Below, one piece after another: positions 11,023 through 23,200 of a stretch of DNA of 64,000 bases. Origin of the DNA: Muscardinus avellanarius (Eukaryota > Chordata > Mammalia > Rodentia > Gliridae); NCBI GenBank assembly GCA_963383645.1, contig OY726557.1, forward strand, positions 152,962,201 to 153,026,200. The letters run 5' to 3'. Positions within the stretch are counted from its first letter, which is position 1. Every line of letters begins with the position of its first letter. Position numbers and translations under genes: made by a program. The notes beneath the pieces were generated by a model. That model searched no databases. It was given only the letters and a program-made list of their open reading frames with translations, and was not told the origin of the DNA.

Positions 11023-13498
11023 CGAGAATAAAGAATAAGGAAGCCAATAAAATTAAGAACTGTAACCCCTGAAGTAGACATAAATTCCTTTAGCTACTAT
11101 GTTGGTAAATCACACTAGAAGAACTATCACCTGATTAAGACCATTACTGTTAGAAGAAACAACTCGGCAATGCTGGGATTGTCTGCCACTTGAGTGATGA
11201 AGTTAACCACTGGCCACCTGCAGCTATTGAGCAACTGAAACATGTGGCTGTTGAGCAACTGAAAAACTTTGAGTTTAACTTAATTTAATTTAAATTTGAT
11301 ACATGTAGTTAAGTGTTCTGTATTGGGCAGAGTAGATCTTAGATCCTTTGCTGTAAATATTTTTAAGATTGACAAACAAACACACATTCTTTTCTTTTTC
11401 ATCTTTACTAGTTATACCAAGGAAGACTGATTTAAAGCAAAATGAGAATTTGTCTAAGTGAAAAATTATACCAGCCATACCTTCCAGTGTATCACATGTT
11501 TTATACATGGCTACATAATTTTCATGGATTCTGACATTCTTAACCCCTTGTTAGTGCTATTAGGGAGGGATTCAGATTTTCTTCTATCCAGAAGACCCCA
11601 TTTCAGGGCTCAGGACTCCTTTCCTCCCTATCAAAGCTCTGGATTTGTCCAGGGAGATTTGCCTGGCCAAGAATCTGACTTTCCCTGAGGCTCTGCATCT
11701 TTTTTTTTAGTTAAGCCTGTGGACGACTTTTTTAAAGTTGGAAAACATAATATAAATTTCAATAATTTAACTATAAAATACACATAAATAAACCCATGCA
11801 TTCGTGCATTCAGTGTCTTTTTTAAAAATGATTTGTGAGACATCCCTGTCTTTTGCACAGTATGATTTTTCTGTGTCTGACCTCTGTTGGTAGGAGATAA
11901 GGGTGTCTTTAAAGATGCAGAAAAGGCCCTTTAAAGATGCTTTAAATTGTTAATTAATAGATATAAGCAGATTATTTCCTCTTTTTGGTGATCAATGGCA
12001 ATTAGGAATAGCCACCTGATTTCATAGTCCTTGTTTCTGTTCCACCCTTGTCCGCAAACCCAAGCCAGTGTACCAATTAGTTTTTCTTCTGCTTGTATCT
12101 CAGACCAATCCAGAAAAGATGAAGGTCCTAAGGAGAAAAACCTCTACAGCATGTCATGGATTATAAATGAGACATATACTACCAATGACCGGCTGATGTT
12201 GCCAGCCAGTGAACACCCCAGAACCTAGTCACAGGATTCACTTCTTAGGTCCAATTCCAGTACCCACTATGCTGGCTTAAGTTATCTTGAAGTTGAGCCT
12301 AAGCTAAAGGTCTTTGTTCAAGTGGTTTATTGCAGGAGAAGGAAGTGAGCAGACCAGAATAGAGCAGGTTAAAAAAAAAAAAAAAGCAACCAGAGTCTCA
12401 TCTGGAGGCTGGCTTCAGTCTGACCTCTCAGGAAAGCTCTGGGACATACATGACACTACAGTGTTAGTTCCACCCTGAGGAGAGAGGGATAGCCCATTAC
12501 ATGCTTTTGCTTCCCTCTTTTCCCCCACAATAACTCAAGTCTCTAGTGAGTGTGAGGCAAGAGAGGGGAGGTATGTCCTTGGAGAAGGTGAATTGTTCTC
12601 AATCAACATTCATAGTAGCTAGGTGAAGAGTGGTGTGAGTACATCAAGCAGTGAAAATATTCCAGGGAGGGCACCAGCAGACCCACTATAGCATACGTAA
12701 CATATGCTCCTTTGGCGAAGTGTTCGGTAAAATATGTTGCAGGCAAAAGCAGGAGCTGAGGACTAGATGCTGCCTGCATAGCACAGTTCTTATCATATGG
12801 CCATGTTCACTCACTCATCCCAGAGATATGAATGTCTCATTGTGTTGTAGGACTAATCCACACTCTGAGAATAAGGTAATGATTAAGTTTACAGAATTAT
12901 AAGCAATAACCTTGTGGGTGATCCCAGGAAAATTTGGATAGGAGCTATCAAAGTGATGTGAATTTGTCGAGAGAGAAGGGAGAAAATATAAGGGGTGAAT
13001 TACAATGGTTTGTAGAGAAGCTGAAATTTGAACTAGGGGCTGACAGGTAAGTAGGCTTTTGTCTGCTGAATTTCCCTAATTGTATAGCAATTAGATGCCT
13101 CAGTTCTAATACCTAAGTAATTGGGTTTTAATTCTAGTAGGATTTAGGTGAAAGGTTAATGGTAGAAATTTCTAGATGGTAAAAAGATATGAATCCAAGA
13201 TCCAGTGCTGAAGACCTGTGTTTGATTCTGTTTCTGTCATGCAGAATGTTCCTTTGTTGACTTGAATACACAGAAGAGTGTTCAGCTTCTACTAACTTAG
13301 CTCTTCTACTAACCTAGTGTTAGTTTAGAAGGCATCACAAATAAAACAAAGTCTTTCCAGGCAAGAAATTCAGGTGCATGACACATATAGGGAGTGATGC
13401 CTCTGTTTACCATAAGATGTAGATAATTTGAATAATAGGCACTAATTTTTTGATGAATCTGATTCTGTAGACTTGGCTGAAAGGCAACAGGATCCCAA
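11023..13498. other. Intergenic, no gene seen
   Basis: Mostly unique-looking sequence with probable decayed repeats. A short tandem-like duplication (gttgagcaactgaaa and attgagcaactgaaa) lies at 11225-11263. An A15 run at 12370 interrupts possible repeat sequence. Confidence 0.35.
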
Positions 13499-13665
13499 TG
13501 GTCATTCCTTCTAAGTCTCATTTGTGGATTCCTCCTTGTTCTCCTCATTTCTGAATTTTGAAGTACTTGACAGCTACTAAATCTTTTTCATTCTTCTCTC
13601 TTTTGGCTACATTCAATTTCCCAGTAATTTAGTTCCGTATTTTAAATATATCCTAAATGTTGATT
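13499..13665. repeat. Diverged local direct repeat, copy 1
   Basis: Resembles 14503-14675 over about 170 bases in the same orientation at roughly 80 percent identity by eye (shared ttctaagtctc, cctccttgtt, aattttgaa and ctaaatgttgat blocks). Confidence 0.6.
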
Positions 13666-14502
13666 ACATATATGTATATCTATAGATATACAGAAATATA
13701 TGTACATATTCTTGAGAGTATGAGCTGCCAGTTTGTCATAGGAAAAAGAAAATTTGCTATATACTGGTTTTTAAACAATTTAGTTGTGAGGTTGAATATG
13801 AAAGCCTGTATAAATGGTGTCTTGTTGATTTTCCCTATAATATGTTGCTTATCATTCTCTAAGATTTCTATTTTTCATTCTCACTAACAGGATGACTGAT
13901 TGGACCTGTTCATTAAATGCTCAAAATCAAAGCACACCTTTTGAAAACGCCGTCAGAGTGAATGAGAGAGTCCCAAAGGTTTGTGTTTGCTCACTCAACT
14001 TTGAAAATAAACCACTTCATCCATCAGATGTTGTTCTTTGTGGAACAAACAGATGAAAGCAGATGGTTAAGCAAAATTACAAATTTTCTCTTTGTTCTGG
14101 GAATACATGAAACTCTTTACCATCTCTTCTTAGTTTTTTAAGTGAGACATGTCTCCTACAACTGACTCGGACATGTAGACATAGTCTTTTTAAACATTAT
14201 GATCACAATGCTGTTTATTTCTGTAATAAGGATTTTCTGCTAGTTTTGTAAAGTGATAGGTTAATCCTTTACAATCTCAGTGAGTGCATCTCTGATGGGA
14301 AACCTGTTGGGTGTATGAGCTGGGAGTCTTTCAGGGCATAAAATATTGTAATTTGAACCAAAACCATATGTGCTGCCCTCCTTAGACTGAAATTCTAAAA
14401 CTTATAAAACCTGGAAGTGGAAGATTACTCTGTTCACAATTTCATTGGGTGATCCTACTTCAATATTTTACTTTTCCTGTCAGAACCCCTGGATCTACCT
14501 AA

Positions 14503-14675
14503 GTGGCCATTCTTTCTAAGTCTCCTTTGTAGATACCTCCTTGTTTTCCTAATATCCTAATTTTGAAATATTTGACAGGTGCTAAGTACTTTGTACTCTC
14601 TCTCTTCCAGTTACATTCACCCAAGGTAATCCCATTTAGTTCTGTAGTTTTGAGTATATTCTAAATGTTGATGTT
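14503..14675. repeat. Diverged local direct repeat, copy 2
   Basis: Partner of 13499-13665, 1 kb downstream. Either a local duplication or two insertions of one old repeat family. Confidence 0.6.
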
Positions 14676-14814
14676 CTATATGTAGTATTTTTGGGCCTAA
14701 ATATTCAGACCTCTATTGATTTGTAGACTTTTATGTCTAGTCAATCTTTGGACTTTTCTACTTGGATGCCTAACAGTCATTTCAAAAGAAACATGTTTAA
14801 AATTGTAAAATTGA

Positions 14815-14818
<4 letters not shown>

Positions 14819-14849
<31 letters not shown>
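14819..14849. repeat. (TG)n microsatellite
   Basis: Uninterrupted TG dinucleotide run of about 15 units, followed by an antisense ID-SINE remnant. Confidence 0.9.
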
Positions 14850-14853
<4 letters not shown>

Positions 14854-14902
14854 GGAGTTTGATCTCAGGGACATTCTACCTCCATGCCCCACCCCCAGAT
14901 TG
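14850..14902 (-). mobile_element. ID-part SINE remnant, antisense
   Basis: ttactggagtttgatctcag, then gggacattctacctccatgc and cacccccag: only the reversed ID half is left. Confidence 0.6.
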
Positions 14903-15296
14903 TCACTGTGATATGTAATAGATTTCTCGAAACCACTGCTTCTAACTGAAATTTTGTATTTTTTGATCAATATGTCTGTAATCCCTAATATCCACTAACC
15001 AACATTCTACTCTCTGCTCTTATTAATTTGACTTTTTTAGAGTCCACATTTAAGTGAGATCGTACAGTAATTATCTTTTTTGTGCCCAGCTTATCTAACT
15101 TACCAAAATGCCCTTTTGATTCATACATGTTGTCATAAGTGAGATGATTTCCTTTTTAAAGCTGAATAGTATTTCATTGTATGCATGTACTATGTTTATT
15201 GATTCATCCACTGGTGGTTACATCTATTGATTCCATGTCTTGGCTGTTATGAATAATGCTGCGATGAACATGGAAGTATGTATATCTCCTTAATTT

Positions 15297-15298
<2 letters not shown>

Positions 15299-15338
<40 letters not shown>
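15299..15338. repeat. (TA)n microsatellite
   Basis: Pure alternating AT of about 20 units within the old antisense L1. Confidence 0.95.
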
Positions 15339-15340
<2 letters not shown>

Positions 15341-15847
15341 AGAGGTTGGAGTACTATATCAATTTGTTTTCCTATTTTAAATTTTTTTGAGGATTCACCA
15401 CACTTTTTTTCCAAAATAACTATATTAATTTACATTTCAATGACAATGTTTAATGGTTCTCTTTTCTGTATAACCTCCTCAATACTTTTGATGTTTTGGT
15501 AATGGCTCTTTGAACAGATGTGAAGTGATGTCTTGTTAAGTCTGTTTTGCATTCCTTTGATAAATAGTAAAGCTGAACATTTATTTTTCAATTATTTGTT
15601 ACCCATTTATATGTATTTAGATAAATAACTATTCAGGTCCTTTGCTCATATTTTATATACTTGTAAATTGTTAATTCTTTTGCCCAAATCTTTTAAAAAA
15701 TATTCAAGTGTTCAAGTTGTTTGAAATCTTAATATATTCTGGATATCAACCCCTTATAAGATATATAGGTGTAGATATTTCACTTGTTCTCTAGGTTTTC
15801 TCTTCACTCTGTTGGTTTATTTGCTCTTTAGAAATGTTTTTGTTTCT

Positions 15848-16068
15848 CTGGGCATGGTGGTCCATGCTTGTAATCCCAGCATTTGGGAAGCTGAGACAGG
15901 AAGATGGCGGTTGGTGGACAGCCTCAGCTACTTAGTGAGGCCTTTTGCAACTTGGTGAGACCCTTTGCAACTTGGTAAACCCTATTCGAAATAAAGAATA
16001 AAAAATAGGGCTGGGGGTATAGCTCAGAGGTAGAATGCCCCTGGGTTTCACCCCCAGTACTGGAAAAA
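15848..16068 (+). mobile_element. B1-dID SINE, older type
   Basis: Complete copy with a partly doubled 'gcaacttggtgagaccc' segment. agaaatgttt on both sides is the target-site duplication. Inserted in the old antisense L1. Confidence 0.92.
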
Positions 16069-16559
16069 AAGAAATGTTTTAGTTTCATGTAATCTCATCT
16101 GTACAAATTTTGCTTTTGTTGCTCATGCAACATTAAAAAAATAACAGTTTAAACCAGTGTCACGGAGCCTCTCCTCTATGTTTTTAACCAATAGTTTTAC
16201 AGTTTTAGATATTAAATTTATGCCTATAATCCATATACATTACTTTTTGTGTATGGTAGGATATAAGAGTCTAGTTTCATTTTTTTTCATGTGAATATCC
16301 AGTTTTCCAAGCAACATTTATTGAGGAGACTGGAAAATTATTCCTTCCTCATTGTATGTTCTTGGTACAACTGAAAATCAATTGATGTGTGTTTATAGAT
16401 TTATTTCTGGTCTCTATTCTCTATCAGTCTTCTATGTGTTGGCTTTTGTGAGAATACCATCCTGTTTTGGTTACAATAGCTTTGTAGTAGACTTTGAAAT
16501 TGGGTAGTAAAATGATGCTTTGAACTTTTCTTATTGTTGTTTTGATCAAGCTTACTTTA

Positions 16560-16768
16560 GCAGCCAGATATAGTAGTGCACACCTATAATCCCAGTACAT
16601 GGGAAGATGAGACAAGAGGACCATTGGTGGTTCAAGGCCAGCCGCAGCAATTTAGCAAGACCCTTAGCAACTTAGTGAAATTCTATTTCAAAATAAAAAA
16701 AATAATGGCTGGTTGTGTAGATCAGAGATAGGATGCTCCTATGTTCAATTCCCAGTACCACCCAAAAG
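16560..16768 (+). mobile_element. B1-dID SINE, diverged
   Basis: gcagccagatatagtagtgc start, ID part at 16705-16760. Many substitutions. Inserted in the old antisense L1. Confidence 0.85.
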
Positions 16769-17131
16769 AAGATTACTTTGGCTATTTGTTATGTTTTATA
16801 ATTTACTATGAAAATTAGAATTTTCTCTCTGAAAAATGTTATTAGAATTTTGATAGTGATTACATTGAATCTCTAGTTCACTTTGGGTAGGATGGTTATT
16901 TTAACAATATTATTCTGATTCATGAACATGAATTCTCTTCTTCTATCTTTCCATTTATCTGCCAGGCAACTTCTTTGTACAACTGTAGTTTATGTATTAT
17001 TTTTTACTTGGATTACTCTAGTAGTCTTTTTTATGCTTACACATTTGGCCTCATTCTTTACCCTCTGTCCTTTACAGAACCTCTAAGTGATTCCTTGAAA
17101 GCACACCTCTGATCATTTTATCTATTTACTC

Positions 17132-17145
17132 AAAACTTTTGTATC
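17132..17145. repeat. Left target-site duplication of the full-length L1
   Basis: The 14 bases aaaacttttgtatc directly precede the L1 5' end and recur exactly at 24350-24363. Confidence 0.92.
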
Positions 17146-17155
17146 TTTTTTTTTT

Positions 17156-17165
17156 CAAAATGGCG
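17156..17165 (+). promoter_or_regulatory. YY1-like site at L1 5' end
   Basis: CAAAATGGCG matches the AAnATGGCG core bound by YY1. Its place about 10 bases from the element's 5' end mirrors human L1. Confidence 0.55.
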
Positions 17166-17236
17166 ACTGAGGGACACAGTACTCCTCAGTAGCTGAAGCA
17201 AATAAAACTTCAGATACTTAGAAAGCTGTGTCTTAA

Positions 17237-17662
17237 TCAACAAAATAAATACATACCAGGAACCAAAACAAATCCTGGTACCTCGGGGGAACTCTGAACT
17301 TGAAGAAGAAGAAGAACATAGACCCGACACCGGACCAGCTGCAAACGCTGATCGGCGGCTGCGGGCTGCTTTCGCGGGCCCGCGGAGCTGCCTGCCCGAT
17401 AGTCCCGCAGCAAGATAATCCGGGACTGAAAACAGCGAGCAGCTCCCACGTCAGAATTCTGTGTGCTCACCAGCGACTGGATCACAACAGCATAGAGACT
17501 CCCACGAATCCTGAACCAAGGAAGACAGGTACCTGCAGGCGCCCAGGGAAGTGCGGACCCTAGCGTGCACTGCACTCCAACCCCCCAGCACGCCCAAGCC
17601 TCAGACCCGAGCACTCCCCTCTGCACACCTTGTCTGCGCCCCGGTTCCCTGCTAGCAGTCAT
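17237..17662 (-). other. Antisense ATG-started ORF (141 codons) in L1 5' UTR
   Basis: On the strand opposite the L1, an ATG at 17660-17662 opens 141 codons ending near 17237. It is rich in Gly, Ala, Arg and Ser and resembles no family I know. Primate L1s carry an antisense ORF0 in a similar place, but this one is longer and no similarity is claimed. High GC lowers stop frequency, so it may be chance. Confidence 0.25.
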
Positions 17663-19235
17663 TGCCTGTCCCACTCTCTCCACTAAATTGGAGCCTACCT
17701 GGGTGTCTAGCCCCCCCGCCACCTTGCCAGAGACTGCCTTCAAGGCTGCGAAAGCCCTGTGTAAACCGGAAATCTCCTTGGGGCACCCCCAGTTTCTACA
17801 TCCCGCGGGAGGCAGAGACCATTACTGGGCACCACGCACTGGATCCTTGAGCACCTATCCTGCACTCCTGGCCCACCGCTGGGTGTTCCCACCCTCCTGC
17901 TAGCCAGAGGCGTAGTTCTAAGCGAGAACTCAGCTCAATACACCTTGGAAGAGCATACCAGCAGCAACAGACAGCTGCATCCACTCACTCCTGGGTCCAG
18001 TAGAAGCAGCACACCCAGCCTGCACCCTTGGAATAGGCAGAGCTCTGGCAGCAAGCGTGAGCACCCAGGAACCAGCACCCATTTGCCCAGGGTACATCTT
18101 GGGACCACACCGGCTAACCCAGCTGGAATTTCCAGAGACACAGGAAAATCCATCGGGCCACAATATCTGCACAGGACCTCAGGGGGAGGTTCTAATTATA
18201 CCTTGGTCATGCTCCACCCGTGTCATAGGGAAGCACAGGCTGGAGTCTAGGGTGGTGAGTGCAGAGGTACTGACCACAGGTTAGAATTTCGCAGAACCTG
18301 TGAATTGTACAGAATCAAATAAAAGTGAAACCAGACATCCGGACACATAAACCTAAAGCAGCTAAAGGAGAGAAGGTGTCCAAAAACCCAGAGTGACCTA
18401 AGAAGATAAAAAATATAGTACAAAGAAAACTAAGAGACATTGGATGGTATTCTGAAAGTTACTAAAGCAATCAGATACGCACATATTATATAGACCTGAC
18501 CCCATATGCGTAAATAAGGAGGACTGTTTATTTTACTTTTAATGTGGATGTTTTGTTTTATATTTCTTTTACAGAGCTTTTGTTTTGGTATGGTTATTGC
18601 TGTGTTATTTTTTTTTCTTTCAACCCACACTTCTCTTACTTTCACATGTTGTTTTTTTTATATATATATTGGATAGTTTGCCGTATTTTTTTATTTCACA
18701 CAGCTGCTAGCTCCTTTTATTTTATTCCTGTTCTTTTGTCCTCTTTCTTCCTCTTTCCTTCCTTTATTTTCATTCTCCTCCTTTGATTGGTCTTCCTCCC
18801 TTTTTCTTGGATTACATAATAGTCTTGGTATCTTGTGTGGATTTTTTTTTCTATTCTTTTTTTATGTCTGTCTTCTCCTTCCATCACCCCTATTTACAAA
18901 CCTTCCCACACTAACCCTACATACTTTTCTCCCCCAAAACTTTTCCACATAATATACCTCCTGGTCTAATACTCTAAGTATTTCTTACATTCATAATTAC
19001 TCCACGAACGACAAGAGTCCTAGTAGTTAACTCTCTCTCATTCCTAGCAAGATTTCACCTTACCATACTTAAAGTCTTTCTCAACCTAAACATATCCTCT
19101 ACCTAATCCGACTCCTTTACTAATCACCCCAGCTCCTCCCACATCACCCACCCTCAACACTGGAAAGGCTCTGCTGACTAGCCGATACCCCAACTCCTAA
19201 TATTAAGATTTGACTAAGCATAATACTCACGAACG

Positions 19236-20213
19236 ATGGGTAGAAACCAGAAAAACAGGACAGAGAATGCTACAAATATGAGAACCAGGAATTATGAAGA
19301 GACAGCAGAAATCACGAATACTGACCTACTAGAAATGCAAGAAGGGGAGTTCAGAATCTTCTTGTTCAATATGATGAAAGGATTCAAAACAAGTATAGAG
19401 GAGGTTAAAGGTGAATTAGAAACACTAAAAAAGAATCAGAAAGAGGTCTGGAATGAAATGAAAGAGGCAATAAGTGAAATGAAGACAGCAATTGAAAGAA
19501 ACTCTGGAAGATTAGATGAAATGGAAAACAGAATATCAATATTAGAAGACAGTACATCCCAAACCGAAAACACAGTCAGCGATATACAGAAATCTTTACA
19601 GCAACAAAACCTAAACATCCAGCAATTATGGGATAATATGAAGCGCCCTAATTTACGGATAATAGGCATTGAGGAAGGGATAGAGGTACAGACCAAGGGC
19701 ATCTGTAATATCTTCAAGGAAATAATCTCAGAGAATTTTCCAAATATGGAAAGAGACTTCGATCTTCAAGTCCAGGAGACATACAGAACTCCACTGAGAC
19801 AAAACCAAAGAAAGACCACTCCACGCCACATAATAACCAAAATGACCAATATAGAGGCTAAGGAAGGAATCTTAAAAGCAGCGAGAACAAAAGGATGGGT
19901 GACATATAGAGGCAAAACAATAAGAATCACCCCAGACTATACAACCCAGGTCATGAATGCTAGGAGAGACTGGTACGACGAGATTCAGACCCTGGAAGAA
20001 AATAACTTCCAGCCCAAACTAATCTATCCAGCAAAACTACTATTCAAGATCAATGGTGAATCCAAAATCTTTCACGATAAACAGAATCTCAAAAAATTCA
20101 TGAATTCAAAGCCAACACTAGAGAAAATTCTTAAAGAAATAAACCATAAGGAAGAAAAAAGAAGCAGACTTCAGAATCAGAGAAGAGAGGAAGTTAATAA
20201 GTGGGCCACTTAA
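19236..20213 (+). CDS. L1 ORF1 protein (RNA-binding chaperone), intact
   Basis: 325 residues from ATG to TAA, close to the 338 of human ORF1p. The protein forms trimers that coat L1 RNA in the cytoplasm as a nucleic-acid chaperone. Visible parts: a charged N-terminus (1-45), a long heptad-rich coiled coil (about 45-135, with LETLKKNQKE and EMKTAIERNS stretches), an RRM beginning near residue 137 (NLRIIGIEEG) with TPRHIITKM near 196-203, and a C-terminal domain with KAARTKGWVTYRGK (214-227), NARRDW (241-246) and YPAKLLF (264-270). These correspond to the RNA-binding blocks of the family. No stop, frameshift or gap is seen, so it looks functional. ORF2 begins 45 bases later on the same transcript. 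Confidence 0.93.
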   Translation: MGRNQKNRTENATNMRTRNYEETAEITNTDLLEMQEGEFRIFLFNMMKGFKTSIEEVKGELETLKKNQKEVWNEMKEAISEMKTAIERNSGRLDEMENRISILEDSTSQTENTVSDIQKSLQQQNLNIQQLWDNMKRPNLRIIGIEEGIEVQTKGICNIFKEIISENFPNMERDFDLQVQETYRTPLRQNQRKTTPRHIITKMTNIEAKEGILKAARTKGWVTYRGKTIRITPDYTTQVMNARRDWYDEIQTLEENNFQPKLIYPAKLLFKINGESKIFHDKQNLKKFMNSKPTLEKILKEINHKEEKRSRLQNQRREEVNKWAT

Positions 20214-20258
20214 GTAAAGAAGGAAGATCACACCACCCAAGAGTAGACTGAACACAAA

Positions 20259-23200
20259 ATGGCAGAAAACAAAAATCATATTTCAATAATATCTCTTAAT
20301 GTCAAAGGACTTAACTCACCAATCAAAAGACATAGATTGGCAATGTGGATTAGGAAACATAATCCAAATATATGCTGTCTGCAAGAAACACACCTCACAG
20401 CCAAAGACATCCACAGGCTGAAGGTGAAAGGATGGAAAAAGATATACCATGCCACCAGTGACCAAAAAAGAGCAGGGGTAGCAACCCTAATATCCAACAA
20501 AACAGACTTTAAACTAAAACACATCAAAAGAGACAAATCAGGGCACCTCCTTTTACTAAAAGGAACACTATACCAAGAAGATATAATGATAGTAAATATT
20601 TATGCCTCAAATATGGGTGCAACCACATTTGTAAAACAAACCCTTCTGGACATAAGATCCCAAGTAGACCCAAATACAATAATTCTGGGAGACTTTAATA
20701 CGCCTCTCACACCACTGGATCGATCTTCAAGGCAAAAGATGAGTAAAGACGTTTTAGAACTAAAGGAAACCATAAACCAAATGGACCTAATAGACATTTT
20801 CAGAGTATTTCAACCAGGAACTACAGAATACACTTTCTTCTCAGCAGCCCACGGAACCTTCTCCAAAATTGATCACATCCTGGGACACAAAGAAAATACC
20901 AGCAAATTCAAAAAATGTAATATAATTCCTTGCATCTTTTCAGACCACAACGGAATAAAAGTAGAAATCAACAACAGGAAACTCGAAAGAAAGTATTCAA
21001 ATTCATGGAGAATGAATGATACACTATTGAATGACGAATGGGTAAGAGCAGAAATTAGGGAAGAAATAAAGAAATTTATGGAAACAAACGAAAACAGAGA
21101 CACAACCTACCAAAACCTATGGGACACCATGAAGGCAGTACTAAGAGGAAAGTTTATTGCATTGAGTGCCCACATAAAAAGGATGGAGAACCACCAAGTA
21201 AAGAACCTAATGACACAACTCAAGGATCTAGAAATTCTGCAACAGTCTATTCCCAAAGCCAGCAGAAGGCAAGAAATCATCAAAATTAGAGCAGAAATAA
21301 ATGAAATAGAGAACAAAAAAACAATTCAGAGAATCAATAAAACAAAAAGTTGGTTCTTTGAAAAGATTAATAGAATTGATAAACCCCTGGCCAACCTAAC
21401 CAAAAGAAAAAGAGAATCAACTCAAATTATCAAAATTAGAAATGAAAAAGGAGATATCACCACAGATAGTGAAGAAATTCAAAATATTATCAGAAACTAC
21501 TTTAAAAATTTATACTCCAATAGACTTGAAAACCTGGAAGAAATTGATAGATTTCTAAGCACAGTTAACCTTCCTACACTTAGCCAAGAGGACATAGCAA
21601 GCCTAAACCAACCAATAACAACCAAAGAAATAGAAATGGCAATAAAAATTCTTCCACCAAAGAAAAGCCCAGGCCCAGATGGGTTCCCAGCTGAATTCTA
21701 CAAAACCTTCAGTGAACAACTAATACCAATACTGCATAACATGTTCCGGGAAATTGAAAGAGATGGAACTCTTCCAAATTCCTTCTATGAGGCCAGTATC
21801 ACATTAATCCCCAAACCAAATAAAGATGCCTCAAGAAAGGAAAACTACAGACCAATATCCTTAATGAACATAGATGCAAAAATTCTAAACAAAATACTAG
21901 CTATACGCATTCAAAACTATATCAAGAGAATAATACATCATGACCAAGTCGGTTTCATCCCAGAAAAACAAGGCTGGTTCAACATACGCAAATCAATACA
22001 TGTTATTCACCACATAAATAGAACCAAGAACAAAAACCACATCATCATAGCAATAGATGCTGAAAAAGCATTCGACAAAATCCAACACCCATTTATGTTA
22101 AAAACACTGCACAAAATTGGGATAGAAGGAAAGTACTTCAACATCATTAAGGCAATATACTGCAAACCCAAAGCCAACATTATATTGAATGGGGAAAAAC
22201 TGCAAGAATTTCCGCTACAGTCAGGAACAAGACAAGGATGCCCACTTTCACCACTCCTTTTCAATATAGTCCTTGAGACTCTTGCTGCAGCAATCAGACA
22301 AGAGAAGGAAATCAAAGGAATTCACATAGGAAGAGAGGAATTAAAATTATCCTTATTCGCAGATGACATGATCCTTTATCTGGAAGACCCAAAGAACTCA
22401 ACCAAAAGACTTCTCGAGCTGATTGACAAATTCAGCAAAGTCGCAGGTTACAAAATCAACCTAAAGAAATCAGTGGCTTTTCTTTATGCCAACAACGAAT
22501 CCACAATGAAAGAAATAAAAACAACAATTCCATTCACTATAACCTCAAAACCAATAAAATACCTAGGAATAAACCTAACCCAAGATGTAAAAGACCTCTA
22601 CAACAAAAACTATAAAACATTAAAGAAAGAAATAGAAGAAGACCTTGGAAGATGGAAAGATCTCCCGTGCTCATGGATAGGCAGAATAAATATCATCAAA
22701 ATGGCCATTCTGCCAAAACTGATCTATAGGTTCAATGCAATTCCCATTAAAATACCAGTGTCATTCTTCAGAGACCTAGAAAAATCAATCATGAATTTCA
22801 TATGGAGAAAGAAAAGACCTAGAATAGCCAAAGCAATTCTCAATAACAAGAAACACGTAGGAGGCATTACAATCCCAGACTTCAAACTATACTATAGAGC
22901 AATAGTAGTAAAAACAGCATGGTACTGGCACAAAAACAGATATACTGACCAGTGGATTAGAATAGAAGATACAGAAACAAACCCACACATCTTTAGTCAA
23001 TTAATCTTTGACAAAGGGGCCAAACACATACGCTGGAGAAAAGACAGCCTTTTCAACAAGTGGTGCTGGGAGAACTGGCTAACCATTTGTAAAAAGATGA
23101 ATCTAAACCCCTATATCTCACCAAACACAGGAATCAACTCAAGATGGATCAAAGACTTAGAAATTAGACCTGAGACTGTGAAGCTAGTAGAGGAAAGCAT

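Larger units (their letters stand above)
14930..17050 (-). mobile_element. Old antisense L1 fragment
   Basis: The plus strand shows reversed L1 ORF2 3' signatures, such as the complement of the region around 15160-15270 with the typical 'gaatagtatttcattgtatg' start, and further reversed ORF2 sequence at 16160-16560 and 16770-16990. Many differences mark it as old. It is interrupted by a (TA)n run (15299-15338) and two SINEs (15848-16068 and 16560-16768). Its ORF2 is destroyed. Confidence 0.8.
17146..19235 (+). promoter_or_regulatory. L1 5' UTR with internal promoter
   Basis: A 2.1-kb leader. It starts with a T run and then CAAAATGGCG (17156-17165), which resembles the YY1 site at the start of primate L1 that fixes transcription initiation. 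The first ~1.1 kb is GC-rich with a CpG cluster around 17320-17420. From about 18540 to 18880 the sequence becomes strongly T/pyrimidine-rich, and from there to ORF1 it is C-rich and purine-poor. No tandem monomers of the mouse L1 type are seen. Promoter activity is inferred from the family. Confidence 0.75.

Noticed and set aside
17300..18284. Plus-strand open frames of 75-112 codons in the L1 5' UTR
   Set aside because: Several begin at non-ATG codons and they overlap in different frames. They are explained by GC-rich L1 leader sequence.
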